From assembly GCA_020205615.1 (NCBI GenBank), contig CM035165.1, positions 34,073,544 through 34,137,543 of the forward strand: a DNA stretch of 64,000 nt, in the 5' to 3' direction. Source of the stretch: Panax quinquefolius (Eukaryota; Streptophyta; Magnoliopsida; Apiales; Araliaceae). This document shows, piece after piece, positions 50,908-62,789 of the stretch. Under the pieces are notes generated by a model. That model searched no databases. It was not told where the DNA came from and saw nothing but the letters and a program-made list of their open reading frames with translations. The stretch's first letter is position 1. Each line of letters begins with the position of its first letter. The translations under genes and the position numbers were made by a program.

Positions 50908-51823
50908 TGTGACGCCCATAAAATAAGTCCACACAACCCATTCTAAGTCACGAAAATACATGGTACATAATTCAAATACAAATTTTATTTATACAATTAT
51001 TAACTGTCGTGTAAAATACTACAAAACATAAGATGTGATTTCAATACAAATATTGTCTCGTAGACAATATCCAAACTCAAATAAAATCATTATTATAATT
51101 ATTGTCACAATATTTTATAGAGTAGTGAGAACTATTATAGTAATCATCTTGGACCAGCACTTCATTTCCCGATTAGTCTCAGTTATATTCTCATTTTCTG
51201 AAGAGAACAATGAAAGAAAAGGGTGAGCTCAACTAGTCCAGTAAAGAATATTATGACTAAGATAATGTATAACAAATTATCATTAGTCCTCAATAAGAAA
51301 AAATCTGATAGAATACAATAGACAACAAGTTTTAGATCAATAACTGCAGGAAAAATAGTAATCCATTAGAAGAGTCAAGTAGCGCATAATGTCTACTATC
51401 TTTTATGATTTAAAAATTCATCATCAATATTTTATCTATGTAACACCAATCAATAATTATTTCCAATCAACGAATTATTTATGCACTACTGGCCAAAGAT
51501 AATCGTTTGTATCACCAATGACCATGATCATGCCAAACACCTGTCCATCCATGCACTACGGGCCAAAGAGAACTTTCACTACAAACATTTATTTGTAATA
51601 TTAAAGGAAATGATTATACCAATACACATTTTCCGGTCATAATCATACTAATCAACAGTCCATCTTTGTACTACGGGCCAAAAATGACTTTTAGCACAAT
51701 ATAAGCATGAGAATGATGACAGTGATATAAAGAATGAATCAAGTGAGATCAATGACAAATATTAGAGATTTCTAATTTAATTTATCCAGAGTTCAAGAAT
51801 GTTCAAATTGTCAACATGATCAC
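50908..51823 (-). repeat. Inverted, truncated LTR of the 54-60 kb LTR family
   Basis: On the plus strand it starts TGTGACGCCC, the reverse of the family's GGGCGTCACA end. It continues as the reverse of the LTR through the hairpin array (three decayed units at about 51483-51690, for example tgcactactggccaaagat) to about 51823. There it joins, without any LTR end, to a copy of the NAC/Pack-MULE right end. So this is a rearrangement junction. Confidence 0.75.
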
Positions 51824-52420
51824 CAATGTCGGAGAAATTTCTCGGTGGTAGTCAGGCTCCGATGCAAAGTCTGATTGTTCTTTGCTTTGATGAAAAATGA
51901 GATGTGACCATTTTATCCTCTATTATATCAAAATTGTTTAATAAATAAATAAAATATTATTTTCTCATTACAACTCAGCTTACTAATGATCCACCCAAAT
52001 AGTCACGTCAGCAATTTCTGACGTGACAGACTTAATTTGTTGGAATTGAAAAAAAATTAATAGTTCAATCATCTAATTGACAAAATTGAAAGGTGGATCA
52101 CCGAAGTGGAATATAACCTATAATTTAGGGTAGTAAATCATATTTAAACCTAACTTTTATTATATACTTACCTCAAACTCTCATTCTCATCTGTAACAGT
52201 TTTCTATGAGGGGTAATTTTAAATTTTTTTTTTAAATTATATAAAACGTCAAATAATTTAAAAAAAAAAATTATCTAAAACTTCATATAAACATAAGAGA
52301 GAGTATATTTCAATTATATAAAATAACGTTATTTTTATTTAATAACTCACAAAATTATATGCATTGTCTTTCACTTCTTTTTTGTCATATGTATATAATA
52401 GTATAGTTGTAAAGTGACAG
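51824..52420 (+). repeat. Duplicate copy A of the Pack-MULE 2 right end and flank
   Basis: Matches 60811-61392 closely: the last NAC codons (gaaatttctcggtggtagtc), the MULE terminal repeat, the TSD taactttta (52151-52159) and about 260 bp of flank. Because the TSD and flank are the same as those of Pack-MULE 2, it arose by DNA duplication, not by a second insertion. It ends aaacc where copy B ends aaaca, nearer the expected TAAGCC. Confidence 0.85.
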
Positions 52421-52422
52421 AT

Positions 52423-52515
52423 TGCAATGTGAAGAGGCAAGTGGCTTGACGTCTGGTAATGTGAAAAGACAAGTGATTTGATGCCTGTAATGTGAAAAGG
52501 CAAGTGGTTCAATAA
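52423..52515. repeat. Three-unit minisatellite, about 32 bp
   Basis: Units start gcaatgtgaagaggcaagtg, gtaatgtgaaaagacaagtg and gtaatgtgaaaaggcaagtg. It begins exactly where duplicate copy A ends. Confidence 0.75.
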
Positions 52516-52599
52516 AATAATAAAATAATAATTTTTTTAAAAGACCCTTATATAAATATACGGTCCCATCAAAATCATAAATTAATAATTCTTTTAAAT

Positions 52600-52825
52600 T
52601 ACAAATATATCTAGGTAATCTTGTAAAATATGATTCTATTCTCGTTTGTTTTGTCTTGAAATTCAAATCTAATTGAATTTCATCCTTAATTTTTCTCATT
52701 GCATCCAAAAGTTCAGGTGTTGCATTCTCGAATTATAATAAAAACTTGTGAAGAGTTGTTGACGTTATGAGTGCTTCCTTTCGCGTTATTGACTCCAAAG
52801 ATATTGTATCATCCTCACAAGTATA
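52600..52825 (-). pseudogene. Decayed coding fragment, possibly a transposase C-terminus
   Basis: The minus frame reads ITRKEALITSTTLHKFLL, then TAA (52733-52735), then in the same frame FENATPELLDAMRKIKDEIQ and FKTKQTRIESYFTRLP. Q to stop (CAA to TAA) would explain the break. The ending resembles the C-terminus of plant pogo/CENP-B-like DDE transposases, from memory of the family only; I am not sure. No other part was found; 52830-53640 is AT-rich. Confidence 0.4.
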
Positions 52826-55681
52826 ATACATTAATTTAATAAATATGATACATTGTATAAAAAAAATGATATGAACACCAATAAAATGCAATAATTTGAA
52901 TGTAATTAAATTTATGTTCATCGAATATAAAAACACTCTTTAAATTAATAAATTATTAATTTATCAATTAAATAATAACTCTCTAAATTAATAAAAAAAT
53001 CAACCTCAATAATATTAATTTATAGAGGTTCTACTGTATGTTACACAAATGAAAAGTTTTATGGTGAATTTACCACTTCTTATTTAATATACGCGTACAC
53101 TCGTATATTTCCTCCATCTAAAAAACCAACTTTTATGTTAACTTTTTGAAACAAAAATTCTAAAATGAGGGGTAAAAATATAAATAGATAAAATTCAAAT
53201 ACACTCGAGTCCAATTTTCATGTCTGCGTAGAATAACTTTTTTTGAAATCAATATAAGACGTCTTCAAATTTAACATAAATTCCTTAAAGTTTAATTAAT
53301 ACAATAATAAATGATGTAAACTATCTAAAAAGTATTACTGATTGTAAGATTTATTATTTTGAAATAATAATTCATCTCAATTTCGATTTTAATAATATTC
53401 CAAATTAATTTTTAAAAGTTAACAATAATTTTATAATTTGAAACAGAGAATTAATTAAGTATATGTTATCCAAGTATAGAGAGTAGGGAAGGTGAGGTGT
53501 CTCTAATAATAAAAATACTTCGAAAAATTTTAAAAATATTATTTTATACCCTCTCTTTGTCCCATATTATATGACGTTTTAGACTTGTGCACAAGAATTA
53601 ATGAAATAATTGTATAACATTAAATATAGTATTAATGGTCTATAATAACTTTTAGGCTTACATATAATTTATTACCCTAAATTTTAGGTCATATTCCACT
53701 TCAGTGATCCACCTTTCAATTTTGTCAATTAGATGATTGAACTATTAATTTTTTTTAATTCCAACAAATTGAGCTTGCCACGTCATAAATTGCTGACGTG
53801 GCTATTTGGGTAGGCCATTAGTCAGTTGAGTTGTAATAAGAAAATAATATTTTATTTATTGATTAAAAATTTTTGATATAATGGAGGGTAAAATGGTCAC
53901 ATCCCATGCATTAATTAAATTAAACAAATAAAAAATTTCAAAAACAATAACAATTGATCAAAAGCAAAGAATGTCTGAGAAAGCAAGCCTAAAAGTCAAT
54001 CGAAAAAAGTCCAAGCTCTGAGAATCACAAATTACTCAACGATTCCGACGAAGAAGGTCTAAGAAAATCAAATCGATAAACAACAAGCCCCAAAGTAAGC
54101 TTTATTCTAATTAGTATCATGTGTTGAGAGTTAGCATGACACATTTTTTTAAAAAACTAGTTCATACACTTCCATTTCTTAGATTTGGTGAGCGGTGTGG
54201 CGGTGGTTGTAAGACCCCAACTTTTATGAATAAAGATTTTATTTTCTCTAAATATTATTTTGAATAGTAAGGTGTTGATTTGATATAATGCTATAGTTAT
54301 GGATGATATGTGCAAATTTTACAAAGTAAGCAAGTTGTCATAAAATATTCGTTTGGTCAGGAAATATTTGTACGACGGCGCAATCATTGGTGGACCCCAC
54401 AACAAATAACTTTCGGATATAGAAAGCGACAAAAATAACCTTTTCATAAAATAACGGCAAGACTTTTTGTAAGACCCCAACTTTTATGAATAAAGATGAA
54501 TTTTCTATAAATATTATTTTTGAATATTATGGAATGAATTTGATATAATGTTATAGTTGTAGGTAATATTTATAAATTTTGCAAAGTACGCAAGTTGTTA
54601 TATAATATTCGATTGGTCGGGGAATATTCATTTTAACAGGAATATTAAATGCATAACCAAGACAATCATTGGTGGACCCCACAACGGAATTATTATCGGA
54701 ATGAGAAAACGACAAAAATACTTTATGAAAATAACGGCGGAAGTTTTACCATTAACTATTGAAACACCCAATGTTAAAAGTACAGTAATACGCGTAGTTA
54801 CACAGTAACACACGATATTGATTATTGATGTTTACGTGAGAAGTCATTCGGTTTTGTTCAATTATTACACGATAATTCTTTGCGTAGTATCTCGAGTTAT
54901 TTGATTCAATTATTGTCAATATTTTATAATCAATAATTGAGATGACAAAGTTATTAATATTATTATTTGCAATATTAACGATGTCTAGAAGTTACATCGA
55001 GGAGATTTGGTCACCTAATTGCGCGCTAACCGGAGAGAAATCCTTATTGAAAAGCCCCTCTTTCACAGGAACGACACAGTCGATTAATATTGTGAATTAT
55101 AATAATGATAATAAATGTTGTTAAAAATATTGAGGTGATTTTAAGAGGTATCTTGTTATAAATTTTACTTATTATTTAGATTTCCACTTACTCATTTTTC
55201 AAAATAATCGGCAGGAAGTTATTTAAATATTATAAAAGTGGGCCCACATGTGGGGCCCATATGTGAAAAATTGTATTGCTGGGAGGTTATTTTTCAAATG
55301 GGTTGTCGGGAAGGGGTGGGAGAAAAAGGTCAGGAGGGAGTTAGCATTATTAATATTATATATATATATATATATGTTTACATATTATATGATATATAAT
55401 ATACATATATAACTTTGTTGACAATTGGGGCAGGAAGGAAAAACGGATCACGGGAGTGTATCCCGTGAAATTTTTAACACATCTTATATATATATATATA
55501 TTTAATATATATATAATATATTTTATTTAAAATATTTTGCTTTAAATCTGGACCGTTCGTTTAAAAGTAAATCAATCTGGACCGTTCATAAATTAGTTAC
55601 TATGTAGTCCATTCTTCTATAAATAGAAGCTCATTCCTTCATTATTTCTTACGAATTCACTGAAACTCTAGAGAGAGAAAC

Positions 55682-58401
55682 TGTAAGACCCCAACTTTTT
55701 GAATAAAGATTAAATTTTCTCGAAATATATTTTTGAATATTATGGTGTGGATTTGATATAATGTTATAATTGTGGGTAATATTTATAAATTTTACAAAGT
55801 ACGAAAGTTGTTATATAATATTCGATTGGTCGGGGAATATTCGTTTTAACAGGGAATATTCGCATAACGACACATCATTGGTGGACCACCACAACGGAAT
55901 TATTATTTGATTAAAAAATGACAAAATACTTTATGAAAATAACAGTAGGAAGTTTTACTGTTAATCTGTTGAAACACGGTGTTAAAAGTACAAGATGTCT
56001 GGCGTGTTGCATAGTAGCACGATATTGATTATTGATGCTTACGTGAGAAGTCACTCGGTTATACTCAATTATTGCTACAAATAATTGCCGCATCATATCT
56101 CTCATATTATTGATTCAATTATTGTCACAATATCATTTTTGCATAATATTTTATATTATTAAATCAATAATTGAGACGACAAAGTTATTCATATTATTAT
56201 TTGCAATATTGATGATGTCTAGAAGTTCATCGAGGAGAAATTTGGTCACCTAATTACGCAGCCAATAAGGAGAAATCCTTATCGGAAAACCCCTCTTTCA
56301 CGGAGCGACACGGTTGTTAAATATTGTGAGTTATACTATTAATGATGAATAAGTTGTGTTGATTAAAAATGAATTTTGATAGTTCCATCGTGTTGGGATT
56401 ATTAGTGTTAGTGGAAATCGACATCTATTAGATGATAATTGATGTCTGGGGTTATATTGATAAATCGGGTAATTTATCGGATAAATGAGCAATTAATTGC
56501 TACTAATTCACATGCTTATATAACTATTTGTTCACATGTGTATACTATTGAATCATATTATTTACTATTAGGGGAGTTGGTGCAAGATTGATAATACTTG
56601 CATGACTAAGTTAAAAATGGAGGTATAGATGGAGGTCTTATATCTGTAATTCGTATTTTTCACATGATTATACTATTGATTCACATGATTGAACTATTGA
56701 TTCACATTATTTACTATTAGGGGAGGTGGTGCAAGTTTGATAATACTTGCAGGACTAAATTAAAAATGAAAGAAAAGTTGGAGGTATTGTACTGAAATTT
56801 TTCGAGCCCCAAAACGTGCAATTATCGAAACTATATTTTTCTATAAATAGAAGCTCATTCTTCCTTCATTTCTCACCAATTCACAAAAGCTTTAGAAGCG
56901 ATTATTATAGAGAGAAATTATAGAGAGAGAAGAAGAAAATCTGCCACCTCACTATTCCAAAGATCCGCTTTTTCTAAGGTAGGGAGTGTTATTTCTTTCT
57001 TATCCATGAAGAGAACTTCTGTTATTTCATTCTTTATTATTATGTTGGAATAACCTGTATAGGCGGGCTACCCTATACTTGGTGAAATTCTTCAGTTATT
57101 CCATTCTTTATTATTACATTGGAACATCCATCATGCGTTTACGTTGGGCTGGTTCCATTATTTATCATTTTGTTGGAACATCCTGTATATGTGCTTTTTA
57201 CGCATGACCGGTTCTATTATTATTATTACATTTGGAATATCCTCATTTGCATTTTACGCAGACTGATTCCGCCTTTATTATTACATTGGAATATCACATG
57301 CATGCGATCTATCGCGTGCTTGGTGATTTCTTTTGTTATTCCATTCTCTATTATACTCGATTTGGTTAAAGTTTTGACTTCTATACTCCATAAAATTAGT
57401 GGAATACCCTTGATATTTAAGCTTCATCCAAAGATCTTTTCATGAAAATATTCTTCCGAGCATTCTTAAAATTTTACTCCACAAAAAGTATCGTGTTGAC
57501 AATTTGGGCGTTATTGATTCTGGATAAAATAATTCTTGAACTTGTTTTATTGAATTCTTATATCATTGTCATCATCCTCATGTTTATATTTTGTTGAAAT
57601 TCATCTGTGGCTTCATAGTGCATAGATGGACTTGGTATGATTATGACCGAGAGATTATTGATTGTAATCATGATCGTAATGTTACAAATGATGTGGTAAA
57701 AGTCCTCATTGGCCGTAGTGCATTGATGGACCGATTTGTTGGCATGATCATGACCATTAATGAATACACAAATATTCTTGGCACATAGTGCATGGATAAT
57801 TGTGGTCGTGATACTAAAGAATATCCTTGGTCCGTAGTGCGGGGGTGATTCGGTGATGTGGATTATTTATTAAGTTTGAGTCTCAACGATAAAAGCGATG
57901 AAAAACCTTTTAAATCATAAAAGATAGTAGATTTTATTCTCTACTGACTCTTTTAATGGATTGCTTGTTCAAACTAACATTAAACTTGATGGTTGTCATA
58001 TTATATCAGTTTAACACTATTGAAGGCTAACGATAATATATTCTGCATTATCTTAGTCATAATATTTCCTATTGGGCTAGTTGAGCTCACCCTTTTACTT
58101 TCATTGTTCTCTTGAGAAAATGAGAGCGTGGCGAGGACTAGTCGGGAAGCGGAGTGACGGACGGATGATAACATTAGTAGTCCTCACTATTCATTGAAAT
58201 AGTGGGAAAATAAATGTAATAATATTGAATTTGAGTTTGTATATTGTCTGCAGGCGACAATATTTGTATTAAAACTCACAGCTTATGTTTTGTCGTACTT
58301 TGAACGACAACTGTATAATTAAGTTGTATTTGTATTACATACCTTGTATTTGGCTATTCAAAATAGGTGATGTATACCTACCTGCTTTTGGGGGCGTCCA
58401 C
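55682..58401 (+). repeat. Solo LTR L3 (innermost)
   Basis: Starts TGTAAGACCCCAAC and ends gggggcgtccac (one base off the family end). Flanks are GAAAC (55677-55681) and gaaaac (58402-58407), an imperfect TSD. About 2.72 kb, the same length as L2. TATA box at 56842-56849. Short ggaatatcc/ttccattatttattatt repeats lie at 57050-57350. Hairpin array at 57602-57847. Confidence 0.82.
57602..57847 (+). repeat. Hairpin array in L3
   Basis: Four units: CATCTGTG...CATAGATG (57602-57628), ctcattggccgtagtgcattgat (about 57705-57728), atattcttg...catggatat-like (about 57772-57798) and atatccttggtccgtagtgc (from about 57821). Loops keep GTAGTG or ATAGTG; stems differ from those at 5507-5711. Confidence 0.75.
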
Positions 58402-59071
58402 GAAAACTATAGAAAAAAGAAGAAAAGTGTTCTTCTACTTCACTACTTCTATATCCAAATTACTTTTTCTTTCTAAGGTAGGGATATTATTTGTTGTACT
58501 GTAAAGGGGTATTATTTTTTTCATTCATGAAGAGAACTTCATTATTCCATTCTTTATTATTACTGTTGGAATAACTTTTGTATCTGTGGCTACCTATACT
58601 TGGTGAAATTCTTACATTATTCCATTTTTATTATTACTGTTTGAACATCACATGCATGTGCGTTTCGCGTGACTGGTTCCATTATTTATTATTACATTTG
58701 GAATATCCCGCTTGGTGCGTTCTGCGCACGACACAGTTCCATTATTTATTATTCTATTGGAATAACTTTATGCATGCGATTATCGCATGCTTGGTGATTT
58801 CTTTTGTTATTCCATTCTTTATTATACTCAGTTGGTTAAAGTTTTAACTTCTATACTCCATGAAATTAGTGGAATATCCTTGATATTTGCGCTTCATCCA
58901 GTATCTTTTCATGGAAATATTCTCCTGAGCATTCTTGAATTTTACTCCACAAAGAAGTATCATGTTGACAATTTGGACGTTATTGGTTCTTGGACAAATT
59001 AATTCTTGAACTTGTTTTATTGAATTCTTATATCATTGTTATCATCCTCATGTTTATATTATTTTGAAAGT

Positions 59072-59316
59072 CATCTGTGGCCTGTAGTGCATAGATGGAC
59101 TTGATATGATTATGACCAATGATTATTCGGTGTAATCATGACCGTAATGTTACAAATGATGTGGAAAAAGTCCTCATTGGCCCGTAGTGCATTGATGGAC
59201 ATTTGTTGGCATAATCATGACCATTGATGAATACACGAATATCCTTGGCTGTGATGCATGGATAATTTGTGGTTGTGATACTAATGAATATCCTTGGCCG
59301 TAGTGCAGGGATGATG
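59072..59316 (+). repeat. Hairpin array in L2
   Basis: Units: CATCTGTG + gcctgtagtg + CATAGATG (59072-59097), catt + ggcccgtagtg + cattgatg (about 59176-59200), atccttg + gctgtgatg + catggat (about 59250), atccttg + gccgtagtg + cagggat (about 59289-59313). Three of the four have well-paired stems of different sequence. Confidence 0.8.
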
Positions 59317-60163
59317 TGAATTCTTTATTAAGCTGAGTCTCAGCGATAAAAGTCATAAAAAACCTTTTAAATCATAAAAGATAGTGAATTTTATTCTCTA
59401 CTTGACTCTTCTAATGGATTGCTTGTTCCGCTGCAGTTAAACTTGATGTTTGTTATATTTTATCGGTTTAATCTTTGTTGAAGGCTAATGATAATTTATT
59501 CTACATGATCTTAGTCATAATATTTCTTCTTTGGGCTAGTTGAGCTCACCTTTTGCTTTCATTGTTCTCTTGAAATGAGAACGTAGCGAGGGGACTAGTC
59601 GGGAACAGTGATGGTCCGGATAATAACATTAATTAGTAGTCCTCACTATTCTACATGAAATAGTGTGATAATAAATGTAATGAGGACCCCATTGAGTTTG
59701 TATATTATCTAGATGACAATATTTGTATTAAAACTCACTGAAGATATGTTTTAGTCGTATTTTACACGTCTGTTGTATAATTAAGTATTATTTGAATTTT
59801 GTACCATGTATTTGACGACTAAGAATAGGTGATGTATACCGATTTGGGGGCGTCACACTTTTACCGTTAAATTATTGAAATATTCGGTGATAAAAGTACA
59901 GAAATACACGTTGTTCCACAGTGGTACGCGGTATTGCACAGTAACACACGATATTGCATAATATCTCTAATTATTGATGTTTACGAGACAATATTTGTAT
60001 TGAAACTCACAGTTTATGTTTTGTAGTATTTTACACGACAGTTAATAGTTGTATATAGGAAGTTTGTATTTAGATTATGTATCATGTATTTGGTGACTCG
60101 GAATGGGTTGCGTAGACCTGTTTTGAGGGCGTCACAGTGGTAGATTTTGTTCTTGGGAGGTTG

Positions 60164-60247
60164 TTAGTCAGCAATATCTTCTTGGTCATTGCCAGAAAGT
60201 CCTCCTCCTCCTTCGATCTGCAACTCACTTCCAGAACCACTTTCCAT
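60164..60247 (-). pseudogene. Captured N-terminal coding fragment, unidentified
   Basis: The minus strand from ATG at 60247 reads MESGSGSELQIEGGGG then LSGNDQEDIAD, then a stop at 60164-60166. The composition (Ser/Gly, then acidic) and the CT-rich upstream DNA (60255-60350, with repeated agattc) look like the start of a real gene and its 5' UTR. I cannot name it. It would be a second captured piece in Pack-MULE 2, opposite to the NAC exon. Confidence 0.35.
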
Positions 60248-60539
60248 CTCATTCCTTCCCTCTTATCAGCAGCACTGTCTCTTCTTCTTTCTATAATGAT
60301 GGAGAAGTGAAATCGGCTCGTTTCACTTCAGATTCAGATTCAGATTCAGATTCAGTGTTTGTATAAAACGGATTCCACCCTTAAAGAAAACCACATATCA
60401 AATCATAAGTAGTGTTGTTATTACGATTAAGGTATTTTTTCTGGGATTCTGATAATGGCTTTACAATTAGGGCTTTTAAAATTTGTTATTGAATTGTTAA
60501 ATGTTTACGAATTTATTCTTGAATTTACTAAATGTACAG

Positions 60540-60881
60540 TTGGATGATTGGGTACTTTGCCGGATATACAAGAAGAAATTGAGTACTCAAAAAATGGTGA
60601 TGGGTATTTCCAGCAGTAAAGAACACAACCATAGCCATAGCCATGGTTCTTCGTCTTCATCTTCTTCTCCGTTCGATGATGTGCTGGAGTCCTTACCTGA
60701 GATTGATGACCAATTATTTACTTTGCCCAGAATAAACTCGCTGAATGACAAGCTCAATTTGGATTCCGTTAATTTTAACTGGGCAAGTCTTGCTGAACTT
60801 AATTCGATGCCGGAGAAATTTTTCGGTGGTAGTCAGGCTCCGATGCAAAGCCTGATCGTTCTTTGCTTTGATGAAAAATGA
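60540..60881 (+). pseudogene. Captured NAC transcription-factor last exon
   Basis: After an intron-like stretch ending aatgtacag (60539), the exon reads LDDWVLCRIYKKK, the end of NAC subdomain E, then a His/Ser-rich linker (HNHSHSHGSSSSSSS) and the activation-region motif FDDVLESLPEIDDQLFTLPR, with NFNWASLAEL later. It ends in MULE-derived codons (LIVLCFDEK). NAC subdomains A-D are missing, so it lacks DNA binding. The intron acceptor is retained, so genomic DNA rather than mRNA was captured. Which NAC clade donated it I cannot tell. Confidence 0.85.
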
Positions 60882-61392
60882 GATGTGACCATTTTACCCT
60901 CTATTATATCAAAATTGTTTAATAAATAAATAAAATATTATTTTCTCATTACAACTCAGCTTACTAATGGCTCACCCAAATAGTCACGTCAGCAATTTTT
61001 GACGTGGCAGACTCAATTTATTGGAATTGAAAAAAATTTAATTGTTCAATCATCTAATTAACAAAATTGAAAGGTGGATCACCGAAGTGGAATATGACCT
61101 ATAATTTAGGATAGTAAATCATATTTAAACATAACTTTTATTATATACTTATCTCAAACTTTCATTCTCATCTGTAATATTTTTCTATGGGGGGTAATTT
61201 TAGAAAATTTTTCCTAGATTATATAAAACGTCAAATAATTTAAAAAAAATAAAATTATCTAAAATATCATATAAACATAAGAGAGAGTATATTTCAATTA
61301 TATAAAATAACTCACAAAATTATATGCATCGTCTTTCACTTCTTTTTTGTCATATGTATATAATAGTATAGTTGTAAAGTGACTGATTGGAA
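60811..61392 (+). repeat. Duplicate copy B (Pack-MULE 2 right end plus flank)
   Basis: The in-place copy of the block also present at 51824-52420. The match stops at gtaaagtgactgattg (61392). Confidence 0.85.
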
Positions 61393-62780
61393 TTTTATAA
61401 ATTTATGGAAGGTGAAAATGGTGGGTTCATAGTATTTAGACAGAACGAGCATTATTGCTAAAGTGGGATATTTCCGTAGTAATTTGTTTGGCAGATAACT
61501 GACTTCCAGGGAATTGTTTAATGGGAAATAGCTGTTGTCATAATTATCCTCAAGCTTTTTCTAGCAGCCGCCACCCAGCCAGCCAGCTAGTGAGTTTTGA
61601 ACAATTTAACACCCAAGTATCTATCAATATAATAAAGTATTATCAAGGTCTACATCAGTCTCTGTCTCCGTACGAGGAGGATCATCTTTTTTCTATAAAT
61701 AGATTTTTTATATATATTTTGCAATGAATTTATTTAATTTTAATTAATAAACAGTAATTTAATTGGATGAAGAATCTGCAGATTCGTTGGTTCTGTAACA
61801 TGTTGAATCATCTAACTCAAAATCATGATAATAAAAAAAATAATATCTTAAGTTATATATTAGGTTCGGATCTTAGTTGCTTGATATGAGACTTTATATT
61901 TTAACAATGCTGAATTAAAAAAGAAGACGATTCAGAATACAACTGAGTCAACTGAGTTATACTGAAAAATAAGTAAACAGTTGAATTTCTAATTTATCTT
62001 CACTTCGATTAAAAAGGATTCGATTCTGAAATTTCAACTCGAAATATAAATGAGTCGAATATGAGTAAATTTTAAAGTTCGATAAATTACTCGAACATTT
62101 TCAAATTATAATTTTTTATTGTTACTCGGATCATATTCGTTTGAAAAGTTCAAACTGTTTGGGCTCGATTCGAGATCTGGCTCGACTCGATAGTTAAATA
62201 AGCCTCAATCAAACTTTATTTTATACTCGATAAATTTTATGAACCAAATCTTAACAACTCAATACTCAGTCGACTTGATATATTTACACCCTTAATCTCC
62301 TATTAACAATTAACACAATAGACAAACATCAAACATGGCTCTTGGTATGGCGCCTGGCGGTGGTCCACGACGGTGGTGTTGACGAGACATCAAGAAAATA
62401 ACAAAAATGATAATATATATATGGTACCTTGAATTTATAACAAGTCAGTCTTTTGACAAAATAAAACACTTCTTTCCTTTTCACCTCGTCTATATTTAGG
62501 TTATTTTATTTTGTTTTGATGTAATATCCATTGAATTTAATTTTTTAAAGAGCCATATTTGATTTTGGTTTTATTTAATTTACAAATATTTGAAATTCAA
62601 ACCCCAATGTTAATTTTTTTTTATTTTTAAAATAATTTTATATTTATTAATTCTTTTTTATATATTTGTAATATTAATTAGGTGGTTGAAAATACCAGAT
62701 AAATAATTATGGTGCTAGAGCACACATGCATTTAAGTACACTTTTATACTTGTTTCAAAAGGAAGTATCTTTCTTTCGGG
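61393..62780. other. Non-coding DNA at the right side
   Basis: No supported gene. A less AT-rich stretch at 61480-61680 (cagccgccacccagccagcc) may be a gene remnant, but I find no conserved frame. 62020-62280 is rich in tcga/ctcg words (for example gctcgactcgatag) typical of an unclassified plant repeat. Confidence 0.35.
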
Positions 62781-62789
62781 AGTGATTAA

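Larger units (their letters stand above)
54468..59857 (+). repeat. Solo LTR L2 (middle)
   Basis: Same ends as L1, TSD CTTTT at 54463-54467 and 59858-59862, perfect. Its own length without L3 is about 2.67 kb. TATA box at 55618-55625. Hairpin array at 59072-59316. No interior remains, so it is a solo LTR left by LTR-LTR recombination. Confidence 0.88.
54208..60136 (+). repeat. Solo LTR L1 (outermost, internally deleted)
   Basis: Starts TGTAAGACCCCAAC and ends GGGCGTCACA, with a perfect TSD, GTGGT, at 54203-54207 and 60137-60141. Its own sequence is 54208-54467 plus 59863-60136, about 534 bp. The middle is deleted: gatgtttacg joins directly to agacaatatttgt. L2 is inserted in it. Confidence 0.88.
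53655..61131 (+). mobile_element. Pack-MULE 2, carrying a NAC exon and filled with nested solo LTRs
   Basis: The left end GGCTTACATATAATTTATTA and the right end ...CATATTTAAACA belong to the same long-TIR family as Pack-MULE 1 (shared cacttcagtgatccaccttt and caattttgtcaattagatga). A perfect 9-bp TSD, TAACTTTTA, lies at 53646-53654 and 61132-61140. Without the solo-LTR nest (54208-60141) the element is about 1.5 kb. Captured sequence: 53925-54200 (unidentified) and 60142-60881. No transposase. Confidence 0.9.

Noticed and set aside
62020..62290. tcga/ctcg-rich stretch as a possible regulatory array
   Set aside because: Looks like a common degenerate plant repeat; no unit or boundary can be defined.
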